From Celeribacter ethanolicus (GTDB lineage: Bacteria > Pseudomonadota > Alphaproteobacteria > Rhodobacterales > Rhodobacteraceae): a stretch of DNA of 64,000 nt. A model generated the notes under the pieces. That model ran no database searches. It saw only the letters and a program-made list of their open reading frames with translations, and was not told where the DNA came from. Shown in pieces: positions 17,042 to 25,243 of this stretch (the first letter of the stretch is position 1; every line of letters starts with the position of its first letter). The DNA is taken from NCBI RefSeq assembly GCF_001550095.1, contig NZ_LRUC01000040.1, positions 62,001 to 126,000 on the forward strand, written 5' to 3'. The translations under genes and the position numbers were made by a program.

Positions 17042-18643
17042 ATGGAGTTCGGACTCGTTGAGCTGTCTCGTCTGCAATTCGCGATGACAGCCATGTACCA
17101 TTTCCTCTTCGTGCCGCTCACGCTTGGTCTGTCGATCATCGTGGCGATCATGGAGACGGTCTACGTCATGACCGGCCGGCCTATCTGGCGGCAGATGACG
17201 AAATTCTGGGCAACTCTGTTCGGGATCAACTTCGTGCTCGGTGTGGCCACCGGGATCACGATGGAATTCCAGTTCGGCATGAACTGGTCCTACTACAGCC
17301 ACTATGTCGGCGACATCTTCGGCGCACCGCTTGCCATCGAAGGGCTCATGGCCTTCTTCATGGAAGCGACCTTCGTCGGTCTGATGTTCTTCGGCTGGGA
17401 CAAGATGTCCAAAGTCGCCCATATGATCGTCACCTGGCTGGTGGCCATCGGGTCGAACTTCTCCGCGCTCTGGATTCTCATCGCCAACGGCTGGATGCAA
17501 AACCCGGTCGGCGCCGAGTTCAACCCGGACTCGATGCGCATGGAGATGACCAACTTCTTCGACGTGGTGTTCAACGAAGTGGCCCAGGCCAAATTCGTAC
17601 ACACCGTTTCCGCCGGCTACGTGACCGCCTCGGTCTTCGTGCTGGGCGTGTCGTCCTGGTATCTGCTCAAAGGCCGTCACACGGAACTGGCTCGTCGCTC
17701 CATCGCGATCGCTGCCGCTTTCGGTCTGGCGTCCGCCTTCTCCGTGGTCATTCTGGGCGACGAGTCGGGTTATAACGCAACGCACACCCAGAAGATGAAA
17801 CTCGCAGCCATCGAAGGCATGTGGGAGACTCAGGAAGCGCCTGCCTCCTTCACTCTCGTCGGTATTCCGGACCGTGAAGCGCGTGAAACCCATTACGCCA
17901 TTCACATCCCCTATGCGATGGGCCTGATCGGCACCCGCTCTCTCACCGATCAGATCCCGGGCGTGGATCAGCTTGTGGCCGAGGCCAACGAGAAAATCCG
18001 CTCTGGCATCATCGCTTACGATGCGCTGATGACCATCCGCGAACAACGTGACGCGACCCCGGCTGAGGTGCGTGCGACGTTCGAGGAACACTCCGCCGAT
18101 CTCGGCTTCGCAATGCTGCTCAAACGCTACGTGGACGATCCGCGTCAGGCCACCGACGAGCAGATCGCCATGGCCGCCGACGACACCGTGCCGGGCGTCG
18201 GGCCGCTGTTCTGGGCCTTCCGTCTGATGGTGGCTCTGGGCTTCAGCTTCATCGCCGTGATGCTCTACTTCTTCTACCGGGCGTCTTTCCGGGGCATGAA
18301 GTTTCCGCGTTGGGCGCTGCGTCTTGGCGTGATCATCATCCCGACCCCGTGGATTGCCGCGGAGCTTGGGTGGTTCGTGGCGGAATTCGGGCGTCAGCCC
18401 TGGACCGTGGACGGCGTTCTGCCGACGGCCCTGTCCGCCTCGCACCTGTCGATCACCGATCTGCTGATCACTCTGGCAGGCTTCGTGATCTTCTACACGG
18501 TGCTGTTCATCATCGAGATGGGTCTGATGATCAAATACATCAAAAAAGGACCGTATATCGACGTTGCCGAAACGGATGAATGGATGAAACGCCATGAAGC
18601 CCGCCTCAGCGCCGATGATGCGACCCTCAAGCCTGCGGAGTAA
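17042..18643 (+). CDS. cydA: Cytochrome bd ubiquinol oxidase subunit I
   Basis: A 533-aa haem-bearing subunit that oxidises ubiquinol and reduces O2. The N-terminal His in MYHFLFVPLTLG, the Q-loop residues in QKMKLAAIEGMWET (Lys/Glu) and the GRQPW motif are all visible. About 150 residues between KLAAIEG and the GPLFWAFRLM helix show a long Q-loop, as in E. coli bd-I rather than the short-loop CIO form. The ATG at 17042 is preceded by AGGAAAGGAG; an upstream in-frame start at 16949 lacks support. Confidence 0.97.
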   Translation: MEFGLVELSRLQFAMTAMYHFLFVPLTLGLSIIVAIMETVYVMTGRPIWRQMTKFWATLFGINFVLGVATGITMEFQFGMNWSYYSHYVGDIFGAPLAIEGLMAFFMEATFVGLMFFGWDKMSKVAHMIVTWLVAIGSNFSALWILIANGWMQNPVGAEFNPDSMRMEMTNFFDVVFNEVAQAKFVHTVSAGYVTASVFVLGVSSWYLLKGRHTELARRSIAIAAAFGLASAFSVVILGDESGYNATHTQKMKLAAIEGMWETQEAPASFTLVGIPDREARETHYAIHIPYAMGLIGTRSLTDQIPGVDQLVAEANEKIRSGIIAYDALMTIREQRDATPAEVRATFEEHSADLGFAMLLKRYVDDPRQATDEQIAMAADDTVPGVGPLFWAFRLMVALGFSFIAVMLYFFYRASFRGMKFPRWALRLGVIIIPTPWIAAELGWFVAEFGRQPWTVDGVLPTALSASHLSITDLLITLAGFVIFYTVLFIIEMGLMIKYIKKGPYIDVAETDEWMKRHEARLSADDATLKPAE

Positions 18644-18649
18644 CGAACG

Positions 18650-19813
18650 ATGATCCTGCATGAATTCATGACTTTCGAAGTCCTTCGCGTGATCTGGTGG
18701 CTGCTTCTGGGCGTCCTGCTGATCGGCTTCGCGCTGACCGACGGGTTCGACATGGGCGTCGGTGCCCTCTTGCCCTTCGTCGGCAAGACCGACACCGAAC
18801 GGCGCATCGTGATCAACACCATCGGCCCGGTCTGGGAAGGCAACCAGGTGTGGTTTATCCTCGGCGGTGGCGCGATCTTCGCGGCATGGCCGCCGCTCTA
18901 CGCGGTGTCCTTTTCGGGCTTCTACCTGGCGATGTTCCTCGTCCTCGCCGCTCTCATCCTGCGTCCGGTCGGTTTCAAATACCGCTCCAAACGCGAGGGT
19001 GCGGCGTGGCGCCGGAACTGGGACTGGGCGCTCTTCGTGGGCGGCGCGGTTCCGGCCCTGATCTTCGGTGTCGCGGTCGGCAACGTGCTGCAAGGCGTGC
19101 CGTTCCACATCACCCCGGATCTGCTGATGCCCCGCTATGATGGCAACGCGATCATGAAGCTCCTGCTTCTGCTCAACCCCTTCGCACTGCTTGCCGGTGT
19201 GGTCTCCCTCTCCATGCTGCTGATGCATGGTGCGGCATGGCTCGGTCTGAAAACCGAAGGGGCGGTGCAGCAACGGGCGCAGAAGATCGGCACCGTCGCC
19301 GGCATCGTCGCTGCCGTGGCCTATGCTCTGGCCGGTGTCTGGCTCGCCTTTGGCATCAAAGGTTACCAGATCGTCGGTGAGGTGGTGAAAGACGGTCCGT
19401 CGAACCCGCTTCTTTCCGAGGTCACCCATGGTGGGTCCTGGATGCAGGCCTATTCCGATCGTCCCTGGATCGTCATCGCACCTGTGCTGGCCTTCTTCGG
19501 CATCGGTATGGCGGTTCTCGGTTTGCGCAAGGGCAAGGAAGTCTCCACCCTCTTGTGGTCGAAACTCGGCATCACCGGGATCATCTCCTCGGTCGGGCTC
19601 ACGATGTTCCCGTTCATCCTGCCCTCGACCGTCGATCCGAACAGCTCTCTCACCGTCTGGGACAGCTCCAGCTCGCATCTGACCCTGTTCGTGATGCTGA
19701 TCTGTGCGATTATCTTCGTGCCGATCATCCTCGCCTACACCGCATGGGTCTACAAAGTGCTCTGGGGTAAAGTCACCGAGGAAGAGCTCGAAACCAACGC
19801 TCAAAGCTACTGA
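18650..19813 (+). CDS. cydB: Cytochrome bd ubiquinol oxidase subunit II
   Basis: A 387-aa membrane subunit with eight to nine helices. The family hallmarks ALTDGFDMGVGALLP near the N-terminus and GPVWEGNQVWFI near residue 63 are present. It follows cydA by six bases and precedes cydX by 14, forming cydABX. It carries no haem but stabilises the complex. Confidence 0.97.
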   Translation: MILHEFMTFEVLRVIWWLLLGVLLIGFALTDGFDMGVGALLPFVGKTDTERRIVINTIGPVWEGNQVWFILGGGAIFAAWPPLYAVSFSGFYLAMFLVLAALILRPVGFKYRSKREGAAWRRNWDWALFVGGAVPALIFGVAVGNVLQGVPFHITPDLLMPRYDGNAIMKLLLLLNPFALLAGVVSLSMLLMHGAAWLGLKTEGAVQQRAQKIGTVAGIVAAVAYALAGVWLAFGIKGYQIVGEVVKDGPSNPLLSEVTHGGSWMQAYSDRPWIVIAPVLAFFGIGMAVLGLRKGKEVSTLLWSKLGITGIISSVGLTMFPFILPSTVDPNSSLTVWDSSSSHLTLFVMLICAIIFVPIILAYTAWVYKVLWGKVTEEELETNAQSY

Positions 19814-19827
19814 GAAAGGAGCGACCT

Positions 19828-19950
19828 ATGTGGTATTTCGCCTGGATCCTTGGGCTTCCGCTCGCCGCCCTCTTCGCCGTTCTGAACGCGATGTGGCTTG
19901 AGATGCGCGAAGATGCGCGCCTCGCAGACGAGCACGACGACACCGCCTGA
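19828..19950 (+). CDS. cydX: Cytochrome bd subunit CydX
   Basis: A 40-aa peptide starting MWYFAWILGLPLAALFAVLN, the diagnostic CydX N-terminus, followed by a charged cytoplasmic tail rich in Glu/Asp/Arg. It is a single-span accessory subunit needed for stability and activity of cytochrome bd. AGAAAGGAG lies just upstream of the ATG, and the gene begins 14 bases after cydB. Easily missed because of its length. Confidence 0.95.
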   Translation: MWYFAWILGLPLAALFAVLNAMWLEMREDARLADEHDDTA

Positions 19951-19978
19951 TCACGTCCCTTCTTCAGGTGGCATTGCT

Positions 19979-20005
19979 CCGGGGATGTCGTTCCACCATC
20001 CCCGG
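19979..20005 (+). terminator. Hairpin after cydX
   Basis: CCGGGGATG (19979-19987) pairs perfectly with CATCCCCGG (19997-20005), 9-base loop. There is no T tract after it, so it may be a weak or Rho-assisted terminator or an mRNA 3' end stabiliser for cydABX. Confidence 0.4.
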
Positions 20006-20063
20006 GGCGCCTATTCCAACGTTCCGCCCGCTGTCCGGTGGGCGGAATTTTCCGCACCAAAAA

Positions 20064-20090
20064 ATATGCATACATATGCATGCAAATATA
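20064..20090. promoter_or_regulatory. ATATGCAT direct repeats in front of the sulfide oxidase
   Basis: ATATGCAT occurs at 20064-20071 and again at 20074-20081, exactly 10 bases apart, followed by GCAAATATATA. Each contains the palindrome ATGCAT, so two dyads lie on the same helix face within an AT-rich island. It overlaps the likely promoter and sits ~15 bases before the start codon. A BigR/SqrR-type sulfide-responsive repressor is a candidate binder, but the sequence is not the published Rhodobacter site. Confidence 0.5.
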
Positions 20091-20104
20091 TAATGGAGAG
20101 AGAC

Positions 20105-21421
20105 ATGCACTCACCCAATTCCCCCGCGGTGAACCGCCGGGGCTTCCTGGGGCTGGCCGCCAGCGCGACCGCGCTTGCCGCGACCTCCGGTGAAGCCCGC
20201 GCGGCCTCCGTCAAGACCAGCGCCAAGATCGTCATCATCGGCGCGGGCGCCGGCGGCACCGCGCTGGCCAACCGTTTGGTCGAACGCCTTGAGGGCGCTC
20301 AGATCACCCTGATCGACCCGCGCAAGAACCACCTCTATCAGCCGGGCCTGACACTGGTCGCCGCGGGTCTCAAACCCGCCGATTACGTGGTCTCCGAGAC
20401 CACCGACTGGCTGCCGAAGGGCGTGACCCTCATTCAGGAAAAAGCCGCCGTCATCGACCCCGTCGCGAAAACCGTATCGACCGAGGGCGGCCAGACCCTC
20501 TCCTACGATTTCCTCGTCGTGGCCCCGGGGCTGATCCTCGATCACGACGCCATCGAAGGTTTTTCCCTCGACATGGTCGGCCAGAACGGCATCGGTGCGC
20601 TCTATGCGGGCCCGGACTATGCCGCCAAAACATGGCAGGCCGCGTCCAAATTCATCGAAGAGGGCGGTCATGGGGTCTTCACCCGTCCCGGCACCGAGAT
20701 GAAATGCGCCGGTGCGCCGCTCAAACACACCTTCCTGATCGACGACCGTCTGCGTCGCGCGGGCAACCGTGGCAAGGCGGAGATCACCTATGGCGCCCAT
20801 GACGGCGCGCTCTTCGGTGTGCCGATCGTGTCCGAGAAAGTGCGCATGCTCTTCCTCGATCGCGAGATCGCGCCGGTGTACCAGCACACGGTGAAATCCA
20901 TCGACGCGGGCGCCAAGCGCGTGACCTTCAACATCGCCGAGGGCACCGAGGAGATGGACTATGACTATATCCACCTCATCCCGCCGCAACGCGCCCCCGA
21001 GGTGATCCGTCAGTCCGGCCTGTCCTGGGCCGACAAATGGACGGACCAAGGCTGGGTCGAATGCGACATGGCCACGCTGCAACACCTGCGCTACCCGGAC
21101 ATCTGGGCGCTTGGCGACGTCGCCGGTGTGCCGAAAGGCAAAACCGCGGCTTCCGTCAAATGGCAGGTGCCGGTGGTCGAGGACCAGATCGTTTCCGCTA
21201 TTGCGGGCACCACGCCGACCGAAACCTACGGCGGTTATACCTCCTGTCCGATGATCACCAAGATCGGCCGCGCCATGCTGGTGGAGTTCGACTACAACAA
21301 CAACCTTCTGCCTTCCTTCCCCGGGATCATTCCGCCGCTCGAAGAGCTGTGGATTTCCTGGCTGATGAAAGAGGTTGCCTTGAAAGCCACCTACAACGCC
21401 ATGCTGCGTGGCAAGGCCTGA
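20105..21421 (+). CDS. Sulfide:quinone oxidoreductase-like flavoprotein (Tat-exported)
   Basis: A 438-aa FAD-dependent oxidoreductase. The N-terminus carries a twin-arginine signal (NRRGFLGLAA, cleavage after GEARA), then the dinucleotide fold IVIIGAGAGGTALANRL. Cys in EMKCAGAPLK and in YTSCPMIT match the redox cysteine pair of SQR/flavocytochrome-c flavoproteins; a WALGDVAG segment binds FAD. It probably oxidises sulfide to sulfur and feeds electrons to quinone. The ATG at 20105 has GGAGAG five bases upstream; an open extension to 19898 would destroy the Tat signal. The tail PLEELWISWLMKE may anchor it in the membrane. Confidence 0.85.
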   Translation: MHSPNSPAVNRRGFLGLAASATALAATSGEARAASVKTSAKIVIIGAGAGGTALANRLVERLEGAQITLIDPRKNHLYQPGLTLVAAGLKPADYVVSETTDWLPKGVTLIQEKAAVIDPVAKTVSTEGGQTLSYDFLVVAPGLILDHDAIEGFSLDMVGQNGIGALYAGPDYAAKTWQAASKFIEEGGHGVFTRPGTEMKCAGAPLKHTFLIDDRLRRAGNRGKAEITYGAHDGALFGVPIVSEKVRMLFLDREIAPVYQHTVKSIDAGAKRVTFNIAEGTEEMDYDYIHLIPPQRAPEVIRQSGLSWADKWTDQGWVECDMATLQHLRYPDIWALGDVAGVPKGKTAASVKWQVPVVEDQIVSAIAGTTPTETYGGYTSCPMITKIGRAMLVEFDYNNNLLPSFPGIIPPLEELWISWLMKEVALKATYNAMLRGKA

Positions 21422-21433
21422 GGAGAGAGCGAC

Positions 21434-21796
21434 ATGAAAGATCTTACGTTTCAGACCCTGATTGCCGTCTTCGAGGAAATATTCGGGCGTGGCCTGTTCT
21501 GGGCCATGGTGGTCGTCGCCGCCGTGGTGACGCTGGCCTATCTATATGTGCTGATCCGCGACCGTGCGGTGAGCTGGCGCAAATTCCTCTGGGCCCAGCT
21601 TTCCATGCCGGTCGGCGCCGTGCTGGCCGTGTGGTTCGTCATGGCGATGACCCATTCCGCGCCCTCCGACATCGGCGGTGCGATCGACGTGATCGTTTTC
21701 CTCGGCGTCGCCGCGATGGGCGCGATCGGCATGGCCATTCTGGTCTATACCGTCCAGTCCCTCGTCAAACCGCCGAAGGCTGTGACCGAATCCTGA
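21434..21796 (+). CDS. Small membrane protein, DUF5368-like
   Basis: A 120-aa protein with three strong hydrophobic segments (about residues 20-42, 52-72 and 82-108). It starts 12 bases after the sulfide oxidase gene and is followed by a strong terminator, so the two form one transcript. It resembles the DUF5368 family of Rhodobacteraceae from memory; function unknown. A role in anchoring the flavoprotein or in quinone access is a guess from context. Confidence 0.65.
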   Translation: MKDLTFQTLIAVFEEIFGRGLFWAMVVVAAVVTLAYLYVLIRDRAVSWRKFLWAQLSMPVGAVLAVWFVMAMTHSAPSDIGGAIDVIVFLGVAAMGAIGMAILVYTVQSLVKPPKAVTES

Positions 21797-21828
21797 GGGT
21801 CGGTTCGTTCCGTTCGACCCGATGGGCG

Positions 21829-21866
21829 GGCGTCCCCGGTGTGCGGACCGGGGGCGCCTGTTTTTT
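21829..21866 (+). terminator. Rho-independent terminator after the sulfide oxidase pair
   Basis: A 12-bp stem (21829-21840 with 21847-21858, one G-T pair, 6-base loop) followed by TG and a run of six T. A textbook terminator ending the flavoprotein-DUF5368 transcript. Confidence 0.88.
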
Positions 21867-22022
21867 GTCGTGAGGGTCGAAAGGGGCTGTCAGTGTCGCA
21901 TGGCAGGCGAGCCGGAAAACGGGCTGGTCTGAGCCATGCATGCGGCGGAAGGGGCGTTTCACTTTACATCGCGGGGCGGCTCCGGTAATCGCGAAGGCGA
22001 CTTGAGTTAGGGCCGTAAACGT

Positions 22023-22763
22023 ATGTGTGACACCTCTATCATCATCCCGTGCCGCAACGAGGCGGAGAACATCGGGGCGCTGCTCGATGAGATCGCGGGC
22101 GCCTGCACGGTGATCGGGCCGTATGAGATTCTCGTGATCGACGATGCCTCCGACGACGGCATGGCGGATATTCTCTCTGCACGGATGCGGGCGATGCCGC
22201 AGCTTCGGGTGATCCGGCATGACGTTTCGGGGGGGCAATCGGCGGGGGTGCATTCCGGTGTGCGTGCGGCGCGCGGTACGATCTGTTGCACGCTCGATGG
22301 CGACGGGCAGAATCCCGGCACTGAAATCCCGAACATGATCGCGCCTTTTTCCGGGCCGAATGGCGCAAGGATCGGTGTCGTCGCCGGGCAGCGCGTCGGG
22401 CGTCAGGACACGTTTTCCAAACGCTACGCTTCGAAATTCGCCAATGCCCTGCGCGCGAAGATTTTGAAGGACGGCACACGCGACACCGGGTGCGGGCTCA
22501 AGGCGTTTCGCCGCGACGATTTTCTGGCGCTGCCCTATTTCGATCATATGCACCGCTATTTGCCAGCGCTGTTCGCCCGCGATGGCTGGGAGGTTGCGCA
22601 TGTCGACGTGTCGCACCGGGCGCGCGGCGGCGGTCGGTCGCATTACTCGAACCTGCAACGCGGGCTTGTGGGCATTGTCGATCTGATGGGCGTGGCCTGG
22701 CTTTTGAAACGCCGCAAGAAATCGCGCCCGACCGAGGTGGTCGTGGACCGCGCGGAGGGCTGA
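22023..22763 (+). CDS. Family 2 glycosyltransferase (polyprenyl-phosphate sugar synthase type)
   Basis: A 246-aa GT-A fold enzyme starting TSIIIPCRNEAENIGALLDE with the acidic motifs VIDDASDDG and CTLDGDGQNP (nucleotide-sugar and metal binding). It lacks the C-terminal membrane helices of ArnC/GtrB, so it is probably peripheral. With the next two genes it forms the typical trio in which a GT2 charges polyprenyl phosphate and a GT39 moves the sugar to lipid A or core. The sugar is unknown. Confidence 0.85.
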   Translation: MCDTSIIIPCRNEAENIGALLDEIAGACTVIGPYEILVIDDASDDGMADILSARMRAMPQLRVIRHDVSGGQSAGVHSGVRAARGTICCTLDGDGQNPGTEIPNMIAPFSGPNGARIGVVAGQRVGRQDTFSKRYASKFANALRAKILKDGTRDTGCGLKAFRRDDFLALPYFDHMHRYLPALFARDGWEVAHVDVSHRARGGGRSHYSNLQRGLVGIVDLMGVAWLLKRRKKSRPTEVVVDRAEG

Positions 22764-22767
22764 GCCG

Positions 22768-23082
22768 ATGCAAGGGCTGATGACGATCCTGCATGTCGAG
22801 ACGACGGGCGAGCTCTGGTGGGTGCTGTTCGGCCTCGCGGCGCAGCTCATGTTCACCGCGCGCTTCCTTTTGCAGTGGATCGCCTCCGAGCGGGCGAAGA
22901 ATTCGGTGATGCCGATCGCGTTCTGGTATTTCTCCCTCGTGGGCGGGCTGATGCTGTTTGCCTATGCGCTGTATCGCAAGGACCCGGTCTTCGTGCTGGG
23001 CCAGTCGCTTGGCGTGATCATCTATTCCCGCAACCTCTGGTTGATCTATGCAAACCGACGCGCCACAAAAGACGCCGCTTAA
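22768..23082 (+). CDS. Lipid A biosynthesis N-terminal domain protein
   Basis: A 104-aa membrane protein with three helices, containing the LAB_N pattern FTARFLLQWIASERAKNSVMPIAFW-type segment (residues ~30-54) and SRNLWLIY near the end. In other species this domain is fused to LpxB or stands alone beside aminosugar/uronate lipid A modification genes. It starts four bases after the GT2 gene. It may flip or guide the lipid-linked sugar. Confidence 0.85.
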   Translation: MQGLMTILHVETTGELWWVLFGLAAQLMFTARFLLQWIASERAKNSVMPIAFWYFSLVGGLMLFAYALYRKDPVFVLGQSLGVIIYSRNLWLIYANRRATKDAA

Positions 23083-24478
23083 GGGCTGGTTGCCGCTGGC
23101 GCTGGTCTTTGCGGTCGTGGCGGTGGCGCTGCGGCTTGTGGCGCTGGCGTTTGATCGCACGGACCTGTTCGTCGATGAGGTGCAATATTGGTTCTGGGGC
23201 CAGAATCTCGATTTCGGCTATTATTCCAAACCGCCGCTGATCGGTTGGCTGATCCGTATGGTCACCGATCTGGCGGGCTCCGATGCAGCCTTCTGGGTGC
23301 GGATGCCCGGCGCGGTGCTGCACGGCATCACGGCGCTTTTGGTGGGCGCACTCGCGGCGCGCGTTCAGGGGCGCGCTGCTGCGCTTTGGACCGTGGCGAT
23401 TTACCTGAGCCTGCCTTTCGTGGCGCTTGGCTCGGTGATGATCTCCACCGACACCGTCATGGCGCCGTTCTATGCCGCCGCTCTGCTGTTCTTCTTTCGC
23501 ACCGCCGAGACGCGCCGGGCAGGGGATGCGCTCGCGGTCGGTCTCTTTGCCGGGTTTGCCTTTATGGCGAAATATGCGGGGATCTATTTCCTGGTCGGCT
23601 CGGCGCTTGTCATGCTGAGCCAGCCTGCGCTGCGCCCCGGCTGGCGCAATCTCGGGCTGATGATCCTGGCTTTCGCGGTCGTGATCTCGCCGAATGTGCT
23701 CTGGAACCTGTCGCATGACCTGACCACCGTGTCGCATACGATGGACAATGCCGGTTGGGTGCGCGACGGCGCGGCGTTCGATCTCGGTTCTCTGGCGACC
23801 TTCCTCGCCAGCCAGTTCGGGGTGTTCGGCCCGGTGACCATGGCGGCGTTGTTCTTCACGTATCTGCGCCCGCGCGGAGGAATGCGTCTGGCACTGGTGC
23901 TGTTCTCTCTTCCGGCGCTTGTGGTGGTGAGCATGCAGGCGCTGCTGGATCAGGCCTATGCCAACTGGGCCATCGCGACCTATTTCGCGGGCACGATCCT
24001 TGCGGTTACCGTCATGACACGGTTCTGGCGGATCGTGGCACTGTCGTTCAATCTGGTGCTGTCGCTGAGCCTGCCGGTGCTGATCGTGCTCGCACCTTGG
24101 CCGGAGATCGGCGGCAAGCCGGTTCTGGAGCGCTATCTCGGTCGCCATGCCCTCTCGGAGAGCATTCTCGATCTGGCGGAGGCGGAGGAGCTTCCGGTCG
24201 TGACCGGCAATCGCGATATTCTTGCCGATCTGTTCTACACCGGGCGGGAGCGTGAGGTTGCGCTTTATGCCATGCCGGAGACCGGGCGCGCGTCGAGCTA
24301 TTATGCGCAGAACCAAGCGCTGCCGGACAGTATCACCGGTGAGGTCTTGGTGGTCGTGACCGGGACATTGCCCTGTGATGCCGCGCCCCTCGAAGGGCTC
24401 GATCTGAGCGGAATTTATGCCGGCCGTCGGGTGAAGATCGGGCGAGCCGCAGCGGAGTGCTTGCGCGAAACCCCGTAA
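23048..24478 (+). CDS. Family 39 glycosyltransferase (ArnT/PMT-like)
   Basis: A 476-aa polytopic enzyme with 10-12 helices. The first periplasmic loop has the DE pair of GT-C enzymes (TDLFVDEVQYW) and YYSKPPLIGWLIR, a hallmark of PMT_2. It transfers a sugar from a polyprenyl phosphate donor to an envelope lipid at the periplasmic face. The start overlaps the previous gene by 35 bases; a TTG at 23090 is a non-overlapping alternative. Related enzymes in Rhizobium (Rgt) add galacturonate, but the donor is not deducible here. Confidence 0.85.
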   Translation: MQTDAPQKTPLKGWLPLALVFAVVAVALRLVALAFDRTDLFVDEVQYWFWGQNLDFGYYSKPPLIGWLIRMVTDLAGSDAAFWVRMPGAVLHGITALLVGALAARVQGRAAALWTVAIYLSLPFVALGSVMISTDTVMAPFYAAALLFFFRTAETRRAGDALAVGLFAGFAFMAKYAGIYFLVGSALVMLSQPALRPGWRNLGLMILAFAVVISPNVLWNLSHDLTTVSHTMDNAGWVRDGAAFDLGSLATFLASQFGVFGPVTMAALFFTYLRPRGGMRLALVLFSLPALVVVSMQALLDQAYANWAIATYFAGTILAVTVMTRFWRIVALSFNLVLSLSLPVLIVLAPWPEIGGKPVLERYLGRHALSESILDLAEAEELPVVTGNRDILADLFYTGREREVALYAMPETGRASSYYAQNQALPDSITGEVLVVVTGTLPCDAAPLEGLDLSGIYAGRRVKIGRAAAECLRETP

Positions 24479-24553
24479 ATGTGCGGTCAGCGCGCCCATC
24501 CTCGGGGGCTCTGGTGAGTTTCGGGACTGATCTCCGCGATGGATTGCAGAGTG

Positions 24554-25243
24554 TCAGTGGCCGGTGGATTTAAGTACGACGGTGACTGTGCGCAGGATCA
24601 GGGCCAGATCGGCCAGAAGGCTGAGTTTGCGGTCATAGAGATTGTCGTAGCGCACGCGGGCGACAAAGCTGCTTTCGCCGCGACCGGAGACCTGCCAGAC
24701 GCCTGTCAGGCCAGGGCGAAGACGGAAATAGGCCTCGCCCTTGGCAGCTTCATACATCACCTGTTGCGCGGGCAGAAAAGGGCGGGGGCCGACGAAACTC
24801 ATGTCGCCCTTGAAGATGTTCAAAAGCTGCGGCAGCTCGTCGAGCGAAGTCTTGCGGATGAAATGGCCGATTTTCGTGACCCGAGGGTCGTGACGCAGCT
24901 TCTGATAGGTCTGCCATTCCTCGGCGATTTCGGGGTTCTCCCGGCACAGTTTGACCAGCAGTTCATCGGCATTGATGTGCATCGAGCGCAATTTGTAGAA
25001 CTGGAACACCTTGCCGTTCCGCCCGACCCGACGCTGGGCATAAAACGCGGGTCCGCCATCGAGTTTGACGAGCCCGGCGAGGATGAGGATCACCGGCAGA
25101 ACCATGGGGGTGACCAGCAGCAGGAACAGGATGTCGAACGTGCGTTTGCCCAGGCTGCGGTAAAGTGAAAATTTCACCGGTGCGGCGGAGGAGACATTTG
25201 TCGTCGAGGCGAAGTCTTGATTGGACTTGGAAACATATGTCAT
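24554..25243 (-). CDS. ExoY-type undecaprenyl-phosphate sugar phosphotransferase
   Basis: A 229-aa initiating transferase of the polyisoprenyl-phosphate hexose-1-phosphate family. One N-terminal membrane hairpin (KRTFDILFLLLVTPMVLPV) is followed by the catalytic domain with FYKLRSMH, the DE motif in TSLDELPQLLNI and FVGPRPF, then RPGLTGVWQVSGR. It loads the first sugar of an exopolysaccharide on the lipid carrier. It stands alone: no polymerase or export genes are adjacent. It is convergent with the GT39 gene. Confidence 0.9.
   Translation of the reverse strand: MTYVSKSNQDFASTTNVSSAAPVKFSLYRSLGKRTFDILFLLLVTPMVLPVILILAGLVKLDGGPAFYAQRRVGRNGKVFQFYKLRSMHINADELLVKLCRENPEIAEEWQTYQKLRHDPRVTKIGHFIRKTSLDELPQLLNIFKGDMSFVGPRPFLPAQQVMYEAAKGEAYFRLRPGLTGVWQVSGRGESSFVARVRYDNLYDRKLSLLADLALILRTVTVVLKSTGH

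Noticed and set aside
16979-19804. A 941-codon open frame on the minus strand opposite cydAB
   Set aside because: Compositional shadow of GC-rich coding DNA; no recognisable protein features.
19898-20104. N-terminal extension of the sulfide oxidase
   Set aside because: It would overlap cydX and its hairpin and bury the Tat signal; a good ribosome site precedes 20105.
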